DNA of 18,688 bases from Gemmatimonadales bacterium UBA2960 (GTDB taxonomy: Bacteria > Gemmatimonadota > Gemmatimonadetes > Longimicrobiales > Gaopeijiaceae). The translations under genes and the position numbers were made by a program. Below the pieces are notes generated by a model that did not search any database, was not told the origin of the DNA, and saw only the letters and a program-made list of their open reading frames with translations. Of the stretch, positions 8,501 through 15,332 are shown piece by piece (within the stretch, counting starts at the first letter, position 1; each line of letters opens with the position of its first letter). The stretch spans positions 1 through 18,688 of the forward strand of contig DEBI01000050.1 in assembly GCA_002348465.1 (NCBI GenBank), written 5' to 3'.

Positions 8501-8715
8501 CGCTGATCTTCGAGCGGAGTATCCAAGCGCAGTTTCTAGCACCGACCGCCGTCAGTCTGGGGTTTGGGATTTTATTCGCTACTCTCTTAATCATGGTGGT
8601 TGTTCCAGCACTAGCCGTTACAGAAGATCGAATTGTTAGGTGGTTCAAGCGTCGGCGAACCATGGCGGTCGAGAGTGCACCCCCCTCTGAAGTGTTCAGT
8701 TCCGCAGGAACCTGA
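5515..8715 (+). CDS. RND multidrug-type efflux permease (AcrB/MMPL superfamily)
   Basis: This 1066-residue inner-membrane antiporter has the duplicated RND plan: TM1 (about 12-29), a large porter loop starting VFPEFSPELINISVAYPGAS, a TM2-TM6 block, a second TM7 and loop, and a TM8-TM12 block. The start at 5515 forms ATGA with the adaptor gene and has AGAGG at 5504-5508. In TM4 the proton-relay pair is present as Asp397-Asp398 (GIVVDDAIVMGEN). In TM10 the Lys-Asn of E. coli AcrB (Lys940) is replaced by Asn949-Asp950 in GVVVNDTLVFMDF, which marks a clade different from classical HAE-1 pumps. A low-complexity insert of eight glycines (618-625) followed by a Ser-rich stretch sits in the second porter loop. 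Likely exports hydrophobic or amphiphilic compounds through the channel encoded upstream; substrate unknown. Confidence 0.93.
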   Translation: MNGPIRWMIRNRVTANLLMVFILVAGSFGAISLRKQVFPEFSPELINISVAYPGASPIEVEEAIVVPTEAALESIDEVEEVNATASQNLAVVTAELRSGVDKQRVLDEVKSAIDRIRTFPVQIERPIVNLASPRSQVIQLVLSGNVGERALKVLAKEARDDLIALGAISDVQISGARDYELSIEVSSDVLDAYGFSLSQLATIVRRESLELSGGEIETRDGRVLLRTQGRNETSEDFRDIVVLAEADGTEVLLSDIATVTDGFADSDLAATFNGQRAVVVTAYRVGEESVLDVAEAVHAYVASFSARLPEGVTASVWQDQSVVLDGRLKLLIKNGILGLTLVLIALTLFLDLKLAAWTAIGIGISFIGAFALLAPLGVTMNTISLFGFILALGIVVDDAIVMGENIFAEREKGRSPLEAAEVGAIRIARPVIFAVLTTVVAFAPLLFIEGTLGRLLIDLPLVVITVLLLSLVEALFILPMHLSHDDASIRTSNRFLGRINETRARIDTALQKFISGPLTRGVRFSILNPGVIMSGALASILICFGLIGGGRLPFSFLPSIQGETVVANLQMPPGTSVERTLEVIQEIETSVLRAGDRMAMDLPSDHPSPIQNLYSVVGGGGGGGGPGQTDTPRSSSSSRASLTVELPNPEVSAFTPLDFETAWRAELPELSGVRSFAITSDFFRVAEAIQVQLASGDEQALKAASADVARELAQFSGVFDILTDDDRGEQEFQIDLRPDARTLSITLEDLANQVRGAFFGAEVQRLQRDGEEMPVYIRLPESERDAVADLLVFRVSTPGGARVPLDQVATVSLGSTPTSITRREGERIVSVTADTDESVVTTDEVNRQLERVVLPMLSERHPGVSFSLSGERAEQDDTFASLGRGFMLALLGIFALLAIPLNSYIQPLVIMSAIPFGIVGALIGHAIIGVPVGLFSLFGIIGLTGVVVNDTLVFMDFVNAEKARGLVLEDALLNAARQRFRPIFLTSLTTFLGISPLIFERSIQAQFLAPTAVSLGFGILFATLLIMVVVPALAVTEDRIVRWFKRRRTMAVESAPPSEVFSSAGT

Positions 8716-8860
8716 AACCCTCTGGCGTGGTTGGGCCGTCAACGGAACATTGTCGGGCCTCTTAGAAGTAAACGAACAATCACCTCGTCTGCTTCAACAC
8801 TCTCGCGACTGGTTGTAGATGATTGTTCAATCGGCCGGGACATCGACCACGGAGTAAGGT
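8716..8860. other. Intergenic region between the efflux and MoxR/Bat operons
   Basis: These 145 bases hold no credible ORF and no terminator with a T-tract. A 9-bp inverted repeat, GAACAATCA at 8774-8782 and TGATTGTTC at 8820-8828, is exact, with 37 bases between the arms. It could be a paired operator or promoter-proximal element for the downstream operon. No clear -35/-10 pair was found. Confidence 0.35.
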
Positions 8861-8863
8861 TTG
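8851..8863 (+). promoter_or_regulatory. Ribosome-binding site and TTG start of the MoxR gene
   Basis: GGAG at 8851-8854 lies 6 bases before the TTG at 8861. There is no in-frame ATG before the conserved VVGQ region, so the TTG is the best-supported start. Such a start may lower the amount of ATPase relative to its partners. Confidence 0.6.
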
Positions 8864-9832
8864 GAGCAAGGAAATACCGAAACCGGTAAGAATATTCTCA
8901 ATGGTGTCTCCAGCACCGTGCACGAACGGGTTGTAGGTCAGCACGAGGCAGTCGAAGGGCTTCTAGTAGCACTTCTGACGGGGGGTCACATTCTTCTTGA
9001 GGGACTTCCTGGACTAGCCAAGACACTCATGGTCCGGACCCTCGCGGAAGCAATCCACACCAGCTTTCGACGAATTCAGTTCACTCCCGATCTTCTCCCG
9101 ACGGACATCATCGGCACACCGGTTTTCGATCAATCAGCAGGAGACTTCAAGGTTCAGAAGGGGCCGATCTTTTCTAACATTATCCTAGCAGACGAAATCA
9201 ACCGAGCTCCGCCAAAGGTTCAAGCAGCTCTTTTGGAAGCGATGGAGGAGAGGCAAGTCACGATCGCTGGCGAGACCTACCATCTCGAAAACCCCTTCAT
9301 GGTTCTTGCGACCCAGAATCCTGTCGAATTGCACGGCACCTACCCTTTGGCCGAAGCCCAGCTTGATCGATTCGCAATGAAGCTCCAGATCGGTTACCCC
9401 GATCGCGTCGACGAAAAAGAAATCGTTCGGCGTGTTGCCAAGGGCACACATATTCCGGTCGATACAGTGATCAACGCAGATCAGATAGCGGATGCACGAA
9501 AAGCAGTTGCTAACATTCGACTGGAGGACGAGGTGCTCGACTACATTGTCGAGCTAACATTCGCTACGCGTGAACCAGCCAACTACGGCCTCTCGCATTT
9601 CGACTCACTCATCGAATACGGAGCGTCCCCGCGCGCCACGATCTTCTTGACGCGCACATCACGTGCCAGAGCGTTCCTTCAAGGTCGGGACTATGTCATG
9701 CCCGACGACGTTAAGGCGATGGCACCCAAGGTCATGCGCCACCGACTAAGAACAACATATGAAGCAGATGCGCGCGGCATAGATCCCGACCAGCTGGTAA
9801 CGCAACTGCTAGAGGCAGTACCCGCTCCCTGA
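8861..9832 (+). CDS. MoxR-family AAA+ ATPase
   Basis: This 323-residue cytoplasmic ATPase has all core motifs of the MoxR family: an N-terminal VVGQ (24-27), Walker A GLPGLAKT (48-55), Walker B ILADEINR (108-115) with Asp111 and Glu112, sensor-1 TQNP (151-154), the arginine finger in EAQLDRF (Arg170), and a C-terminal lid with YGASPRA. The length is typical. It heads a six-gene operon and overlaps the DUF58 gene by one base (TGATG). MoxR proteins work with VWA-domain partners as chaperone-like machines that mature or insert cofactors into client complexes. Here the likely partners are the DUF58 and two VWA proteins that follow. The client is not encoded in the window, so the process served is unknown. 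Confidence 0.92.
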   Translation: MEQGNTETGKNILNGVSSTVHERVVGQHEAVEGLLVALLTGGHILLEGLPGLAKTLMVRTLAEAIHTSFRRIQFTPDLLPTDIIGTPVFDQSAGDFKVQKGPIFSNIILADEINRAPPKVQAALLEAMEERQVTIAGETYHLENPFMVLATQNPVELHGTYPLAEAQLDRFAMKLQIGYPDRVDEKEIVRRVAKGTHIPVDTVINADQIADARKAVANIRLEDEVLDYIVELTFATREPANYGLSHFDSLIEYGASPRATIFLTRTSRARAFLQGRDYVMPDDVKAMAPKVMRHRLRTTYEADARGIDPDQLVTQLLEAVPAP

Positions 9833-10746
9833 TGCTGGCCGACCCGGATTTCGTTTTCGGTGCCGAGGTCTCGGCTCAACTCAAACGGATAGAACTCACA
9901 ACCGCCCGTCTAGTCGAGTCACTTTTTTCAGGAGAATATCACTCGATTTTTAAGGGGCGAGGCCTAGAATTCTCTGACGTACGCGAGTATCAGCCTGGTG
10001 ATGACGTACGCTCTATCGACTGGAACGTGACAGCTCGTCGTGGACACCTTTTCGTGAAAGAATTCGTAGAGGAGAGGCAACTAAATGCTCTCATCGTAGT
10101 CGACCTGTCCGCTTCGAAAACTTTCGGCACCGGGGCTAAGCAGAACTCAATCATAGCGTCCGAAATAGCTGCAATTTTGGCCTTAGCGGCAACAACAAAT
10201 AACGACCGAGTAGGGCTACTCCTGGTTACGAACAAGGTGGAATACTTCATCCCACCAGATACTGGGCGACGCCATGCTATGCGGCTAGTACTTGAACTCC
10301 TCTCACACAAGCCGGAGAGTCGGTCTACTACGCTCTCGGCGGGACTCCGTTATGCGGACAGGGTGCTAAGACAGAAAACAACCGTATTTCTGATCAGTGA
10401 TTTCCTAACGGGGCCAGAGGTAGACTCTGAGTTGATACGGGCCGCCCGAAAGCTGGCCTGGTATCACGACCTCGTTCCGATCCGCCTCATCGATCCGGCG
10501 GCGGGAAACCTCCCAAAGGTGGGAATGCTGGCATTGGACGACCCTGAGACGGGTCATCGCAGGGTCTTGAACACTAATAAACGTAAGGTCCGCGACTCCT
10601 GGAAGGCCCACTCCCAGCAAGTTCAAGAGCGCATGAACGACCTATTCCGCGACCTCAAGCTCGACGTAGTAGATGTAGACACACGCCATGACTACCTGCC
10701 ACCTCTCATCGGATTCTTCCGTCGACGTGCGAGGATGCAACGATGA
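9832..10746 (+). CDS. DUF58 (VWA-like) protein of the MoxR/Bat operon
   Basis: This 304-residue protein carries the DUF58 signature between about 42 and 78: GRGLEFSDVREYQPGDDVRS followed by IDWNVTARRGHLFVKEF. It then continues into a VWA-like fold whose metal-ion-dependent adhesion site is DLSAS (91-95). No membrane segment is evident, so it probably acts in the cytoplasm beside the MoxR ATPase. The start overlaps the MoxR stop by one base. The stop at 10744-10746 lies inside an ATGA that opens a nine-codon mini-ORF. DUF58 proteins almost always sit directly after MoxR genes. Their biochemical role is poorly known; binding to MoxR through the MIDAS region is inferred from VWA homologues. Confidence 0.9.
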   Translation: MLADPDFVFGAEVSAQLKRIELTTARLVESLFSGEYHSIFKGRGLEFSDVREYQPGDDVRSIDWNVTARRGHLFVKEFVEERQLNALIVVDLSASKTFGTGAKQNSIIASEIAAILALAATTNNDRVGLLLVTNKVEYFIPPDTGRRHAMRLVLELLSHKPESRSTTLSAGLRYADRVLRQKTTVFLISDFLTGPEVDSELIRAARKLAWYHDLVPIRLIDPAAGNLPKVGMLALDDPETGHRRVLNTNKRKVRDSWKAHSQQVQERMNDLFRDLKLDVVDVDTRHDYLPPLIGFFRRRARMQR

Positions 10747-10772
10747 TCTGGCTCAGCCCTGACAATGACTAG
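10743..10772 (+). other. Nine-codon mini-ORF bridging DUF58 and the BatD-like gene
   Basis: GAGGA at 10731-10735 precedes an ATG at 10743 that overlaps the DUF58 stop (ATGA). It encodes MIWLSPDND and stops at 10770-10772, overlapping the next gene's ATG (10765) by 8 bases. The BatD-like gene has no Shine-Dalgarno site of its own, so ribosomes finishing the mini-ORF may re-initiate there. A sequencing indel that split the true N-terminus is the main alternative. Confidence 0.4.
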
Positions 10773-11805
10773 GGCGGGAATTTTGAAACCGCTGTTTCAA
10801 CTGGTGGTCTTCACCTTTGCAATAGGCCCAGCAGCAGCGTTAACTCAGGAATCTGGGGGGACTGTTTCTGTCTCTGACATCACCCTGTCACGCGATACCG
10901 TAGAGATCGGAGACCTCATCGATCTATCCCTGGTTATCGACTTGGCACCGGGCACCATAGTCTTCCTCCCAGACTCACTAGATACCTCAGATTTCGAATC
11001 CTTCGGGCGCGTACAGTGGACTGCCGATTCGTTAGCGAGCGATAGAGTTCGCCTAGCGGTCACATACCCTCTAATCGCCTTCCAAGTTGGTCGTATCGCG
11101 GTTCCAGAGTTTCCGATTTTCGCAGCTCGCAAGAGAGAAGCGACAAACGCACAATTCGCTGAAGAGGGTGATCATGTCGGGAGGTGGTCATCCTTCCGAA
11201 ACGCTCCCTCCGAAACGCCATCGGCTCGGATGCTTATGATCCCAGAGCAATCTCTCTGGGTCACATCTATCCTAGACCTCGAGGATGCTTCGAACGGAGT
11301 TCGGCCACAGCCATTAGCAGATGTAGTAGGCGGAGCCCGACATTGGCCAGCTACGATTCTGCTCGTCCTTTTCGGTACACTCTTTACGTGGGTGCTTGCG
11401 ACCTCTGGTAACAAGCTATGGGAGGCCTATCGAAATCGACCTACACCTCCTGTAGATCCGAGATTGGCAGCTCTCGATGCATTCGATGCGCTTCTGGAAG
11501 AAGGACTCCATCGGGACGGTGACGTACGCAGCTTCTATAACAGAGCCAGCAACATTACTCGGCGATTCATTGAGGTCTTCGATCAGCGTTGGGGACCAGC
11601 ACATACGAGCACGGAACTCATGAGCGACCTCGAGACCGCAGCGGTGCTCCCACGCTTCGTAAAAGTTGCTGCGGTGGAAAACCTGACGGAAGTCATGGAG
11701 CACGCCGAAGAAGTGAAATTCGGTGGAGCGCGCCCACCGGCTGACGAAGCTGAGCGTGATGTTAGCGCGGTACGCGCTTGGGTCGAAGAGACAGAGTCTC
11801 CATGA
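10765..11805 (+). CDS. BatD-like membrane protein (oxygen-tolerance/DUF4381-like)
   Basis: This 346-residue protein has a cleavable-looking signal peptide (hydrophobic 9-20, likely cut near AAA at 23-25). A periplasmic beta-rich domain follows (about 34-120), with the segment ITLSRDTVEIGDLIDLSL typical of BatD-like proteins. It has one transmembrane helix (about 194-213) and a cytoplasmic helical domain with FYNRASNITRRFIEVF, as in DUF4381/BatD C-termini. It is shorter than classical BatD (about 500-600 residues), with one beta domain where BatD has several. The first in-frame ATG is 10765. It lacks a Shine-Dalgarno site and may depend on coupling through the upstream mini-ORF. It could connect the cytoplasmic ATPase and VWA apparatus to periplasmic clients. 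Family assignment rests on topology, context and weak motif resemblance. Confidence 0.7.
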   Translation: MTRAGILKPLFQLVVFTFAIGPAAALTQESGGTVSVSDITLSRDTVEIGDLIDLSLVIDLAPGTIVFLPDSLDTSDFESFGRVQWTADSLASDRVRLAVTYPLIAFQVGRIAVPEFPIFAARKREATNAQFAEEGDHVGRWSSFRNAPSETPSARMLMIPEQSLWVTSILDLEDASNGVRPQPLADVVGGARHWPATILLVLFGTLFTWVLATSGNKLWEAYRNRPTPPVDPRLAALDAFDALLEEGLHRDGDVRSFYNRASNITRRFIEVFDQRWGPAHTSTELMSDLETAAVLPRFVKVAAVENLTEVMEHAEEVKFGGARPPADEAERDVSAVRAWVEETESP

Positions 11806-12737
11806 CACTAGACCTCGTTCAGCCTAGGTGGATGTTTCTTCTTCTGGGCCTCATACCGCTATTATTTCTTCTGCGGCCGGGACCGAGGGCAGCCATAACC
11901 ATGGCGACGTCGGAAGCAACCTTCACCCGCTCAATAAGCCATCGAGGGCTTCAGTGGGCGCCCCTACTCTTTCGCCTCAGCGCCTTTGCCTCACTGATCA
12001 CAGCACTAGCGAACCCTCAAATCATTCGAACCTTCGACGAACCACAGGTAGAAGGCGTCGGAATTGCTCTGGCGCTGGATCTGTCTACCTCGATGTGGGC
12101 CGAGGATATGGGTGCACGAGTAAGTCGGCTGGATGTAGCAAAGACCACAGCAATGTCATTCATCGAGGCACGAAGCGACGACATAGGTCTGGTGGCCTTC
12201 GCCGGAGAGGCTCTAACCCGATTGCCCCTTACACACGACGGATACATCACTCTCAACGCAGTTGAACAGCTCGAGGTTGGGCTCTTGACCGATGGGACTG
12301 ATATCGCCGGAGCGATCTCGGCCGGGGCTGGGCTTCTCGAAGACTCACCACACGAGTCTAAGGTGCTCATCCTCGTCACCGACGGGGCCCACAATAAAGC
12401 GGGGGTTATGCCTGACCTAGCCGCTCGAGCAGCGGCTGCCGTTGGAGTAACGATCTACCCAGTAGCGATCGGGCAGGAGCGCGGTCGCGATCAGAACGCA
12501 ATGGAGACAGTCCTGACCCAGGCCGCCCGGATAACCGGTGGTGAGTACTTCCAGGCGACCGACGTCAACGCACTCGGTGACATCTACGAAGAGATCGATC
12601 GGATCGTTCAACCCTCGGAGGCAACCATCCCGCGCACGGAGAGCACACAGTATCGGTGGCTCCTAACATTAGTTGGACTCTCCCTCTCAGTAGCGGCTGT
12701 GGCACTCCGAGGTTCGCCGTATGGGGTCCTACCATGA
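11802..12737 (+). CDS. BatA-type VWA-domain membrane protein
   Basis: This 311-residue protein has the Bat topology: hydrophobic helices at about 10-24 and 52-71, a VWA domain (about 86-270) and a C-terminal helix (about 286-304). The metal-ion-dependent adhesion site is complete: DLSTS (93-97), Thr166 in LLTDGTDIAGA and Asp194 in LVTDG. The start at 11802 makes an ATGA overlap with the BatD-like gene; a longer reading from 11778 would run 28 bases into it and is not favoured. VWA proteins of this class bind metal and ligand through the MIDAS and partner with MoxR ATPases. The VWA domain lies between the N- and C-terminal helices. It is followed by a second VWA paralogue in ATGA overlap, so the two may form a heterodimer. 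Confidence 0.88.
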   Translation: MTLDLVQPRWMFLLLGLIPLLFLLRPGPRAAITMATSEATFTRSISHRGLQWAPLLFRLSAFASLITALANPQIIRTFDEPQVEGVGIALALDLSTSMWAEDMGARVSRLDVAKTTAMSFIEARSDDIGLVAFAGEALTRLPLTHDGYITLNAVEQLEVGLLTDGTDIAGAISAGAGLLEDSPHESKVLILVTDGAHNKAGVMPDLAARAAAAVGVTIYPVAIGQERGRDQNAMETVLTQAARITGGEYFQATDVNALGDIYEEIDRIVQPSEATIPRTESTQYRWLLTLVGLSLSVAAVALRGSPYGVLP

Positions 12738-13744
12738 CCTTCCAGCGCCCTGAACTGATCGGCCTAATCCCGGCAATGCTTTTCGTAGTCAGTGTAGCGA
12801 TCCTCGGGCATTGGCGGCGTGGTGTGCGACTAGTAGACGCCTACGGCGGTAGGCAAGCTGCTTTCCGTCTGATCGGCAGACGAGTCGACCTCTTTCCATC
12901 GCTCCGGTTGGTTTCATCCTTCTTGGGAGTGGCTCTGCTGGGGAGTGTTTTTTCTGGGATCGCACCAGTTCAACCAGAAGAAGCGCCTGTCACACCTGTT
13001 GACTTACTCATAGCGGTCGACGTCTCTCAGTCGATGACCGGCAACGACATCGAGCCAAGCCGCATCGCGTGGGCCCAGCGCCTTGTGGAGGACATTATCG
13101 GCGCTGGAGTAGCTGACCGGGTGGGACTAAGCATATTCGCCGACTGGTCATATCATCTGGTCCCGCTAACTGATGATAGCGATGTGGTCTCTTTTTTCTC
13201 GCCATGGGTAGTTCCAAGCTTAATTAGTGCAAGAGACCAAGGCACATCTCTAGGTGTTCTTATCGAAGATGTCATTGAGGAGTGGGAAAGACGGTCTCGG
13301 CCGGACGCCTCTCCTGTTGTCCTCGTTGTCTCAGACGGCGAAGCACACGACAGCCAAGATATGGTCATTACGTCAACGCGGTCGGCAGTCGAGTCAGGTG
13401 CTACGATCTGGACAGCAGGAATAGGAACAGTTTCCGGGGCCGCCCTGACACTCACCGGATCCACAGCACCGCTTCTCGATGGTTCAGGATTGCCAGTGGT
13501 AGCCGGTTACGATGAAGAGCTCCTCAGGCAAATCGCCGATGTCGGCCGTGGCGCTTTCCACCAAATCGAAGACGAAGCAAGCATCCGTTCTCTGATCGCT
13601 GATCTCCGCTCGGTATCCGGTCGGACCGAGACGATCGAGGAGCCGGCGAGTGATCCCACCGTATGGCTGTTGTTAATAGGACTGGCGCTTCTGGTATTTG
13701 AGGCTCTCCTCGATGCAGGGTTAACAACCCGACGGGCCCCATGA
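12734..13744 (+). CDS. BatB-type VWA-domain membrane protein
   Basis: This 336-residue protein is the second VWA paralogue. The start at 12734 is in ATGA overlap with the first paralogue; a longer form from 12656 is the upstream gene read in another frame. There are N-terminal helices at about 10-24 and 58-75 and a C-terminal helix at about 310-327. Between them lies a VWA domain with intact MIDAS: DVSQS (96-100), Thr171 in DQGTS and Asp201 in VVSDGEAH. The two VWA proteins differ in their N-terminal regions (a WRRG motif and a longer spacer here), so they are diverged paralogues. The gene ends in an ATGA overlap with the TPR gene. It is likely part of a membrane complex with the BatA-type and BatD-like proteins. 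Confidence 0.88.
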   Translation: MTFQRPELIGLIPAMLFVVSVAILGHWRRGVRLVDAYGGRQAAFRLIGRRVDLFPSLRLVSSFLGVALLGSVFSGIAPVQPEEAPVTPVDLLIAVDVSQSMTGNDIEPSRIAWAQRLVEDIIGAGVADRVGLSIFADWSYHLVPLTDDSDVVSFFSPWVVPSLISARDQGTSLGVLIEDVIEEWERRSRPDASPVVLVVSDGEAHDSQDMVITSTRSAVESGATIWTAGIGTVSGAALTLTGSTAPLLDGSGLPVVAGYDEELLRQIADVGRGAFHQIEDEASIRSLIADLRSVSGRTETIEEPASDPTVWLLLIGLALLVFEALLDAGLTTRRAP

Positions 13745-14511
13745 GACAGGCTTCGTGGATAAGGATGGGCGTCGGCCTCTTCTCCGCCATCGGAGTTGTC
13801 CTAACCTGGACAGTCGAACAATCGAGTGTGGAGAGAGGAAACCGGCTACAGAGATCAGGCGAGTACCGAGCTGCAGCTGATGTATACAGGAAGCGAACTC
13901 GGACAGATCCAGTGAATACCCAAATACGCTATAACCTTGGCACCGCCCTCGCTCTCGATGACGAATCGTCCGCCGAGAACGAGCTAGCACGTGCCACACT
14001 AACACCAAACAGGGAAATCCGCGGTCTGGCACACTACAACACGGGAGTACTCCGACTAGACAGGGCTCTATATGCAGAAGTGCCCGATTCCGTCCGGATT
14101 CACGCTGCCGTATCAGTGGAGGCCAACCGATTAGCGCTCAGATTCCGTCCGGATGACAGGAATGCGAAATGGAACCTCGCAATGGCCCTCAGACTCCTCG
14201 ACTCAGTCAGCACACAAGAGCGGCGAAGTGGCCGCGAGATGACAGAAGGAGCAGTTGAAGCGGACGTCGTTACACGTTCAGTCAACGTCCCTGATGCAGA
14301 AGAAGACGAGCGAGCCGAAGACCCCCCGTCTCAAGGAGAAAGTGAGACGACGGTCATATTTAGTGACGAAGCCCCACTAACACCTGAGCAAGCGGCTGAG
14401 CTACTAGGGCGCTCTCATCTAGACCCGACACTTATGCTCACCAAGCTTCTAGCCCTAGAAAGCCGATCCCGGTTTGGTCGCCGGCCTTCACGGGGTGCTC
14501 GTCGATGGTAG
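13741..14511 (+). CDS. TPR-repeat protein (BatC-like), end of the MoxR/Bat operon
   Basis: This 256-residue protein has an N-terminal hydrophobic segment (about 9-24), either a signal peptide or an anchor. Tetratricopeptide-like helices follow: GNRLQRSGEYRAAADVYRKR, then TQIRYNLGTALALDD, then RGLAHYNTGVLRLDRAL, then RNAKWNLAMALRLLDS. After about residue 175 comes an acidic, low-complexity linker (DAEEDERAED), then a conserved-looking tail with LTPEQAAELLG and a very basic end. This layout matches BatC-type proteins, which follow BatA and BatB genes and are thought to present a TPR scaffold to the VWA complex. The ATG at 13741 overlaps the previous stop (ATGA). It is the last gene of the operon: the next gene is convergent. 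No separate BatE gene is present. Confidence 0.78.
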   Translation: MRQASWIRMGVGLFSAIGVVLTWTVEQSSVERGNRLQRSGEYRAAADVYRKRTRTDPVNTQIRYNLGTALALDDESSAENELARATLTPNREIRGLAHYNTGVLRLDRALYAEVPDSVRIHAAVSVEANRLALRFRPDDRNAKWNLAMALRLLDSVSTQERRSGREMTEGAVEADVVTRSVNVPDAEEDERAEDPPSQGESETTVIFSDEAPLTPEQAAELLGRSHLDPTLMLTKLLALESRSRFGRRPSRGARRW

Positions 14512-14569
14512 AGAGCTGTTTACCGGACTATTCGACAGACTGAATCTTCAGTCGGTACGGTCCAGTGCA

Positions 14570-14589
14570 CCCCTCGGTAAGCGAAGGGG
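14570..14589. terminator. Hairpin between convergent genes
   Basis: CCCCTCG (14570-14576) pairs with CGAAGGGG (14582-14589) with one bulged base and a 5-base loop, between the stop of the TPR gene and the stop of the minus-strand lipoprotein gene. A second, short palindrome (GACTGAA/TTCAGTC) lies at 14538-14553. Neither has a T-tract. A bidirectional terminator fits the location but the evidence is weak. Confidence 0.35.
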
Positions 14590-14591
14590 CC

Positions 14592-15332
14592 CTAGGCCTG
14601 AGATTGGTCTCCCAGCCTTCCGGCCCAACCCACGAGTTGTACTAAGTCCCCCGCGCCTTGGCACCTTCGTCCAGCGAAGCGAAAAGCAGTACCCAAGATC
14701 CGAAAATCCTCTCGAACAGTGCTCTCAACTGACCCATCTGCGAGGTCCACGTAGAGAGGGCTACCTGACACCCATGCCTCCAGTGGCCGTGCACCATCTA
14801 GACTTCCTGGCCCCAGATCTACGGTCCTGACACCCGCGAGCCCGATGCAGTCGAGCATTATCCGGCGAGTGATCAGGCGACCTCGACGAATACGAATATC
14901 ATCTATTTCAGGTGACATCCCAGGGTCCCACTCACGGATTGGGAGTTCCTCAAATTCGCGATCCGTGTCCCCCGGCGCAATCGGGACACCCTCGGGATCA
15001 TCGGGCAATGGAATGCGCCAGTGCCACGTGCTGACTGAAATATGAGCGCGCAGTAGCCAGCTGGCTCTATCTCTGAATTCAGGATCCACGAACACCTTAC
15101 GCTGTGCCATGGAGACGTAGGCTACCGGAAGCTCCGTAAGTGGGATCCCGACTCTTACGATATCATCCGCCCACTGTGTTAAGATCGGCCGATCTGTCAT
15201 CAGATCAGTATCTTCCATGTTCTTGCCACCTGGGTAACAACCCAGGGTGCTTGCAAAGGCCGACACACCGATGGTACTGCCAGTCACCCTGATGAACGTC
15301 CGCCTCGATAGGCAAACCAACGGATCAGACAT
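14592..15332 (-). CDS. Unrecognised Tat lipoprotein, coupled to cutC
   Basis: I do not recognise this 246-residue protein. The N-terminus has a clear twin-arginine motif, SRRTFIR (9-15), a moderately hydrophobic stretch and a lipobox-like TLGC ending at Cys32, so it is likely exported folded by Tat and then lipidated. The mature part is soluble-looking, rich in Asp, Arg, Pro and Trp, with a WHWRIPLPDD segment near residue 103 and alternating strand-like stretches; no known catalytic motif is visible. The ATG overlaps the CutC stop by 8 bases (ATGTCTGA), so the two are translationally coupled. The competing plus-strand reading at 14474-14830 lacks these signals. Tat export suggests folding in the cytoplasm, perhaps with a cofactor, but no ligand can be named. 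Confidence 0.72.
   Translation of the reverse strand: MSDPLVCLSRRTFIRVTGSTIGVSAFASTLGCYPGGKNMEDTDLMTDRPILTQWADDIVRVGIPLTELPVAYVSMAQRKVFVDPEFRDRASWLLRAHISVSTWHWRIPLPDDPEGVPIAPGDTDREFEELPIREWDPGMSPEIDDIRIRRGRLITRRIMLDCIGLAGVRTVDLGPGSLDGARPLEAWVSGSPLYVDLADGSVESTVREDFRILGTAFRFAGRRCQGAGDLVQLVGWAGRLGDQSQA

Noticed and set aside
14474..14830. 118-codon plus-strand open frame spanning the convergent junction
   Set aside because: It overlaps the end of the TPR gene and runs antisense to the lipoprotein gene, which has Tat and lipobox signals; composition shows no protein-family features.
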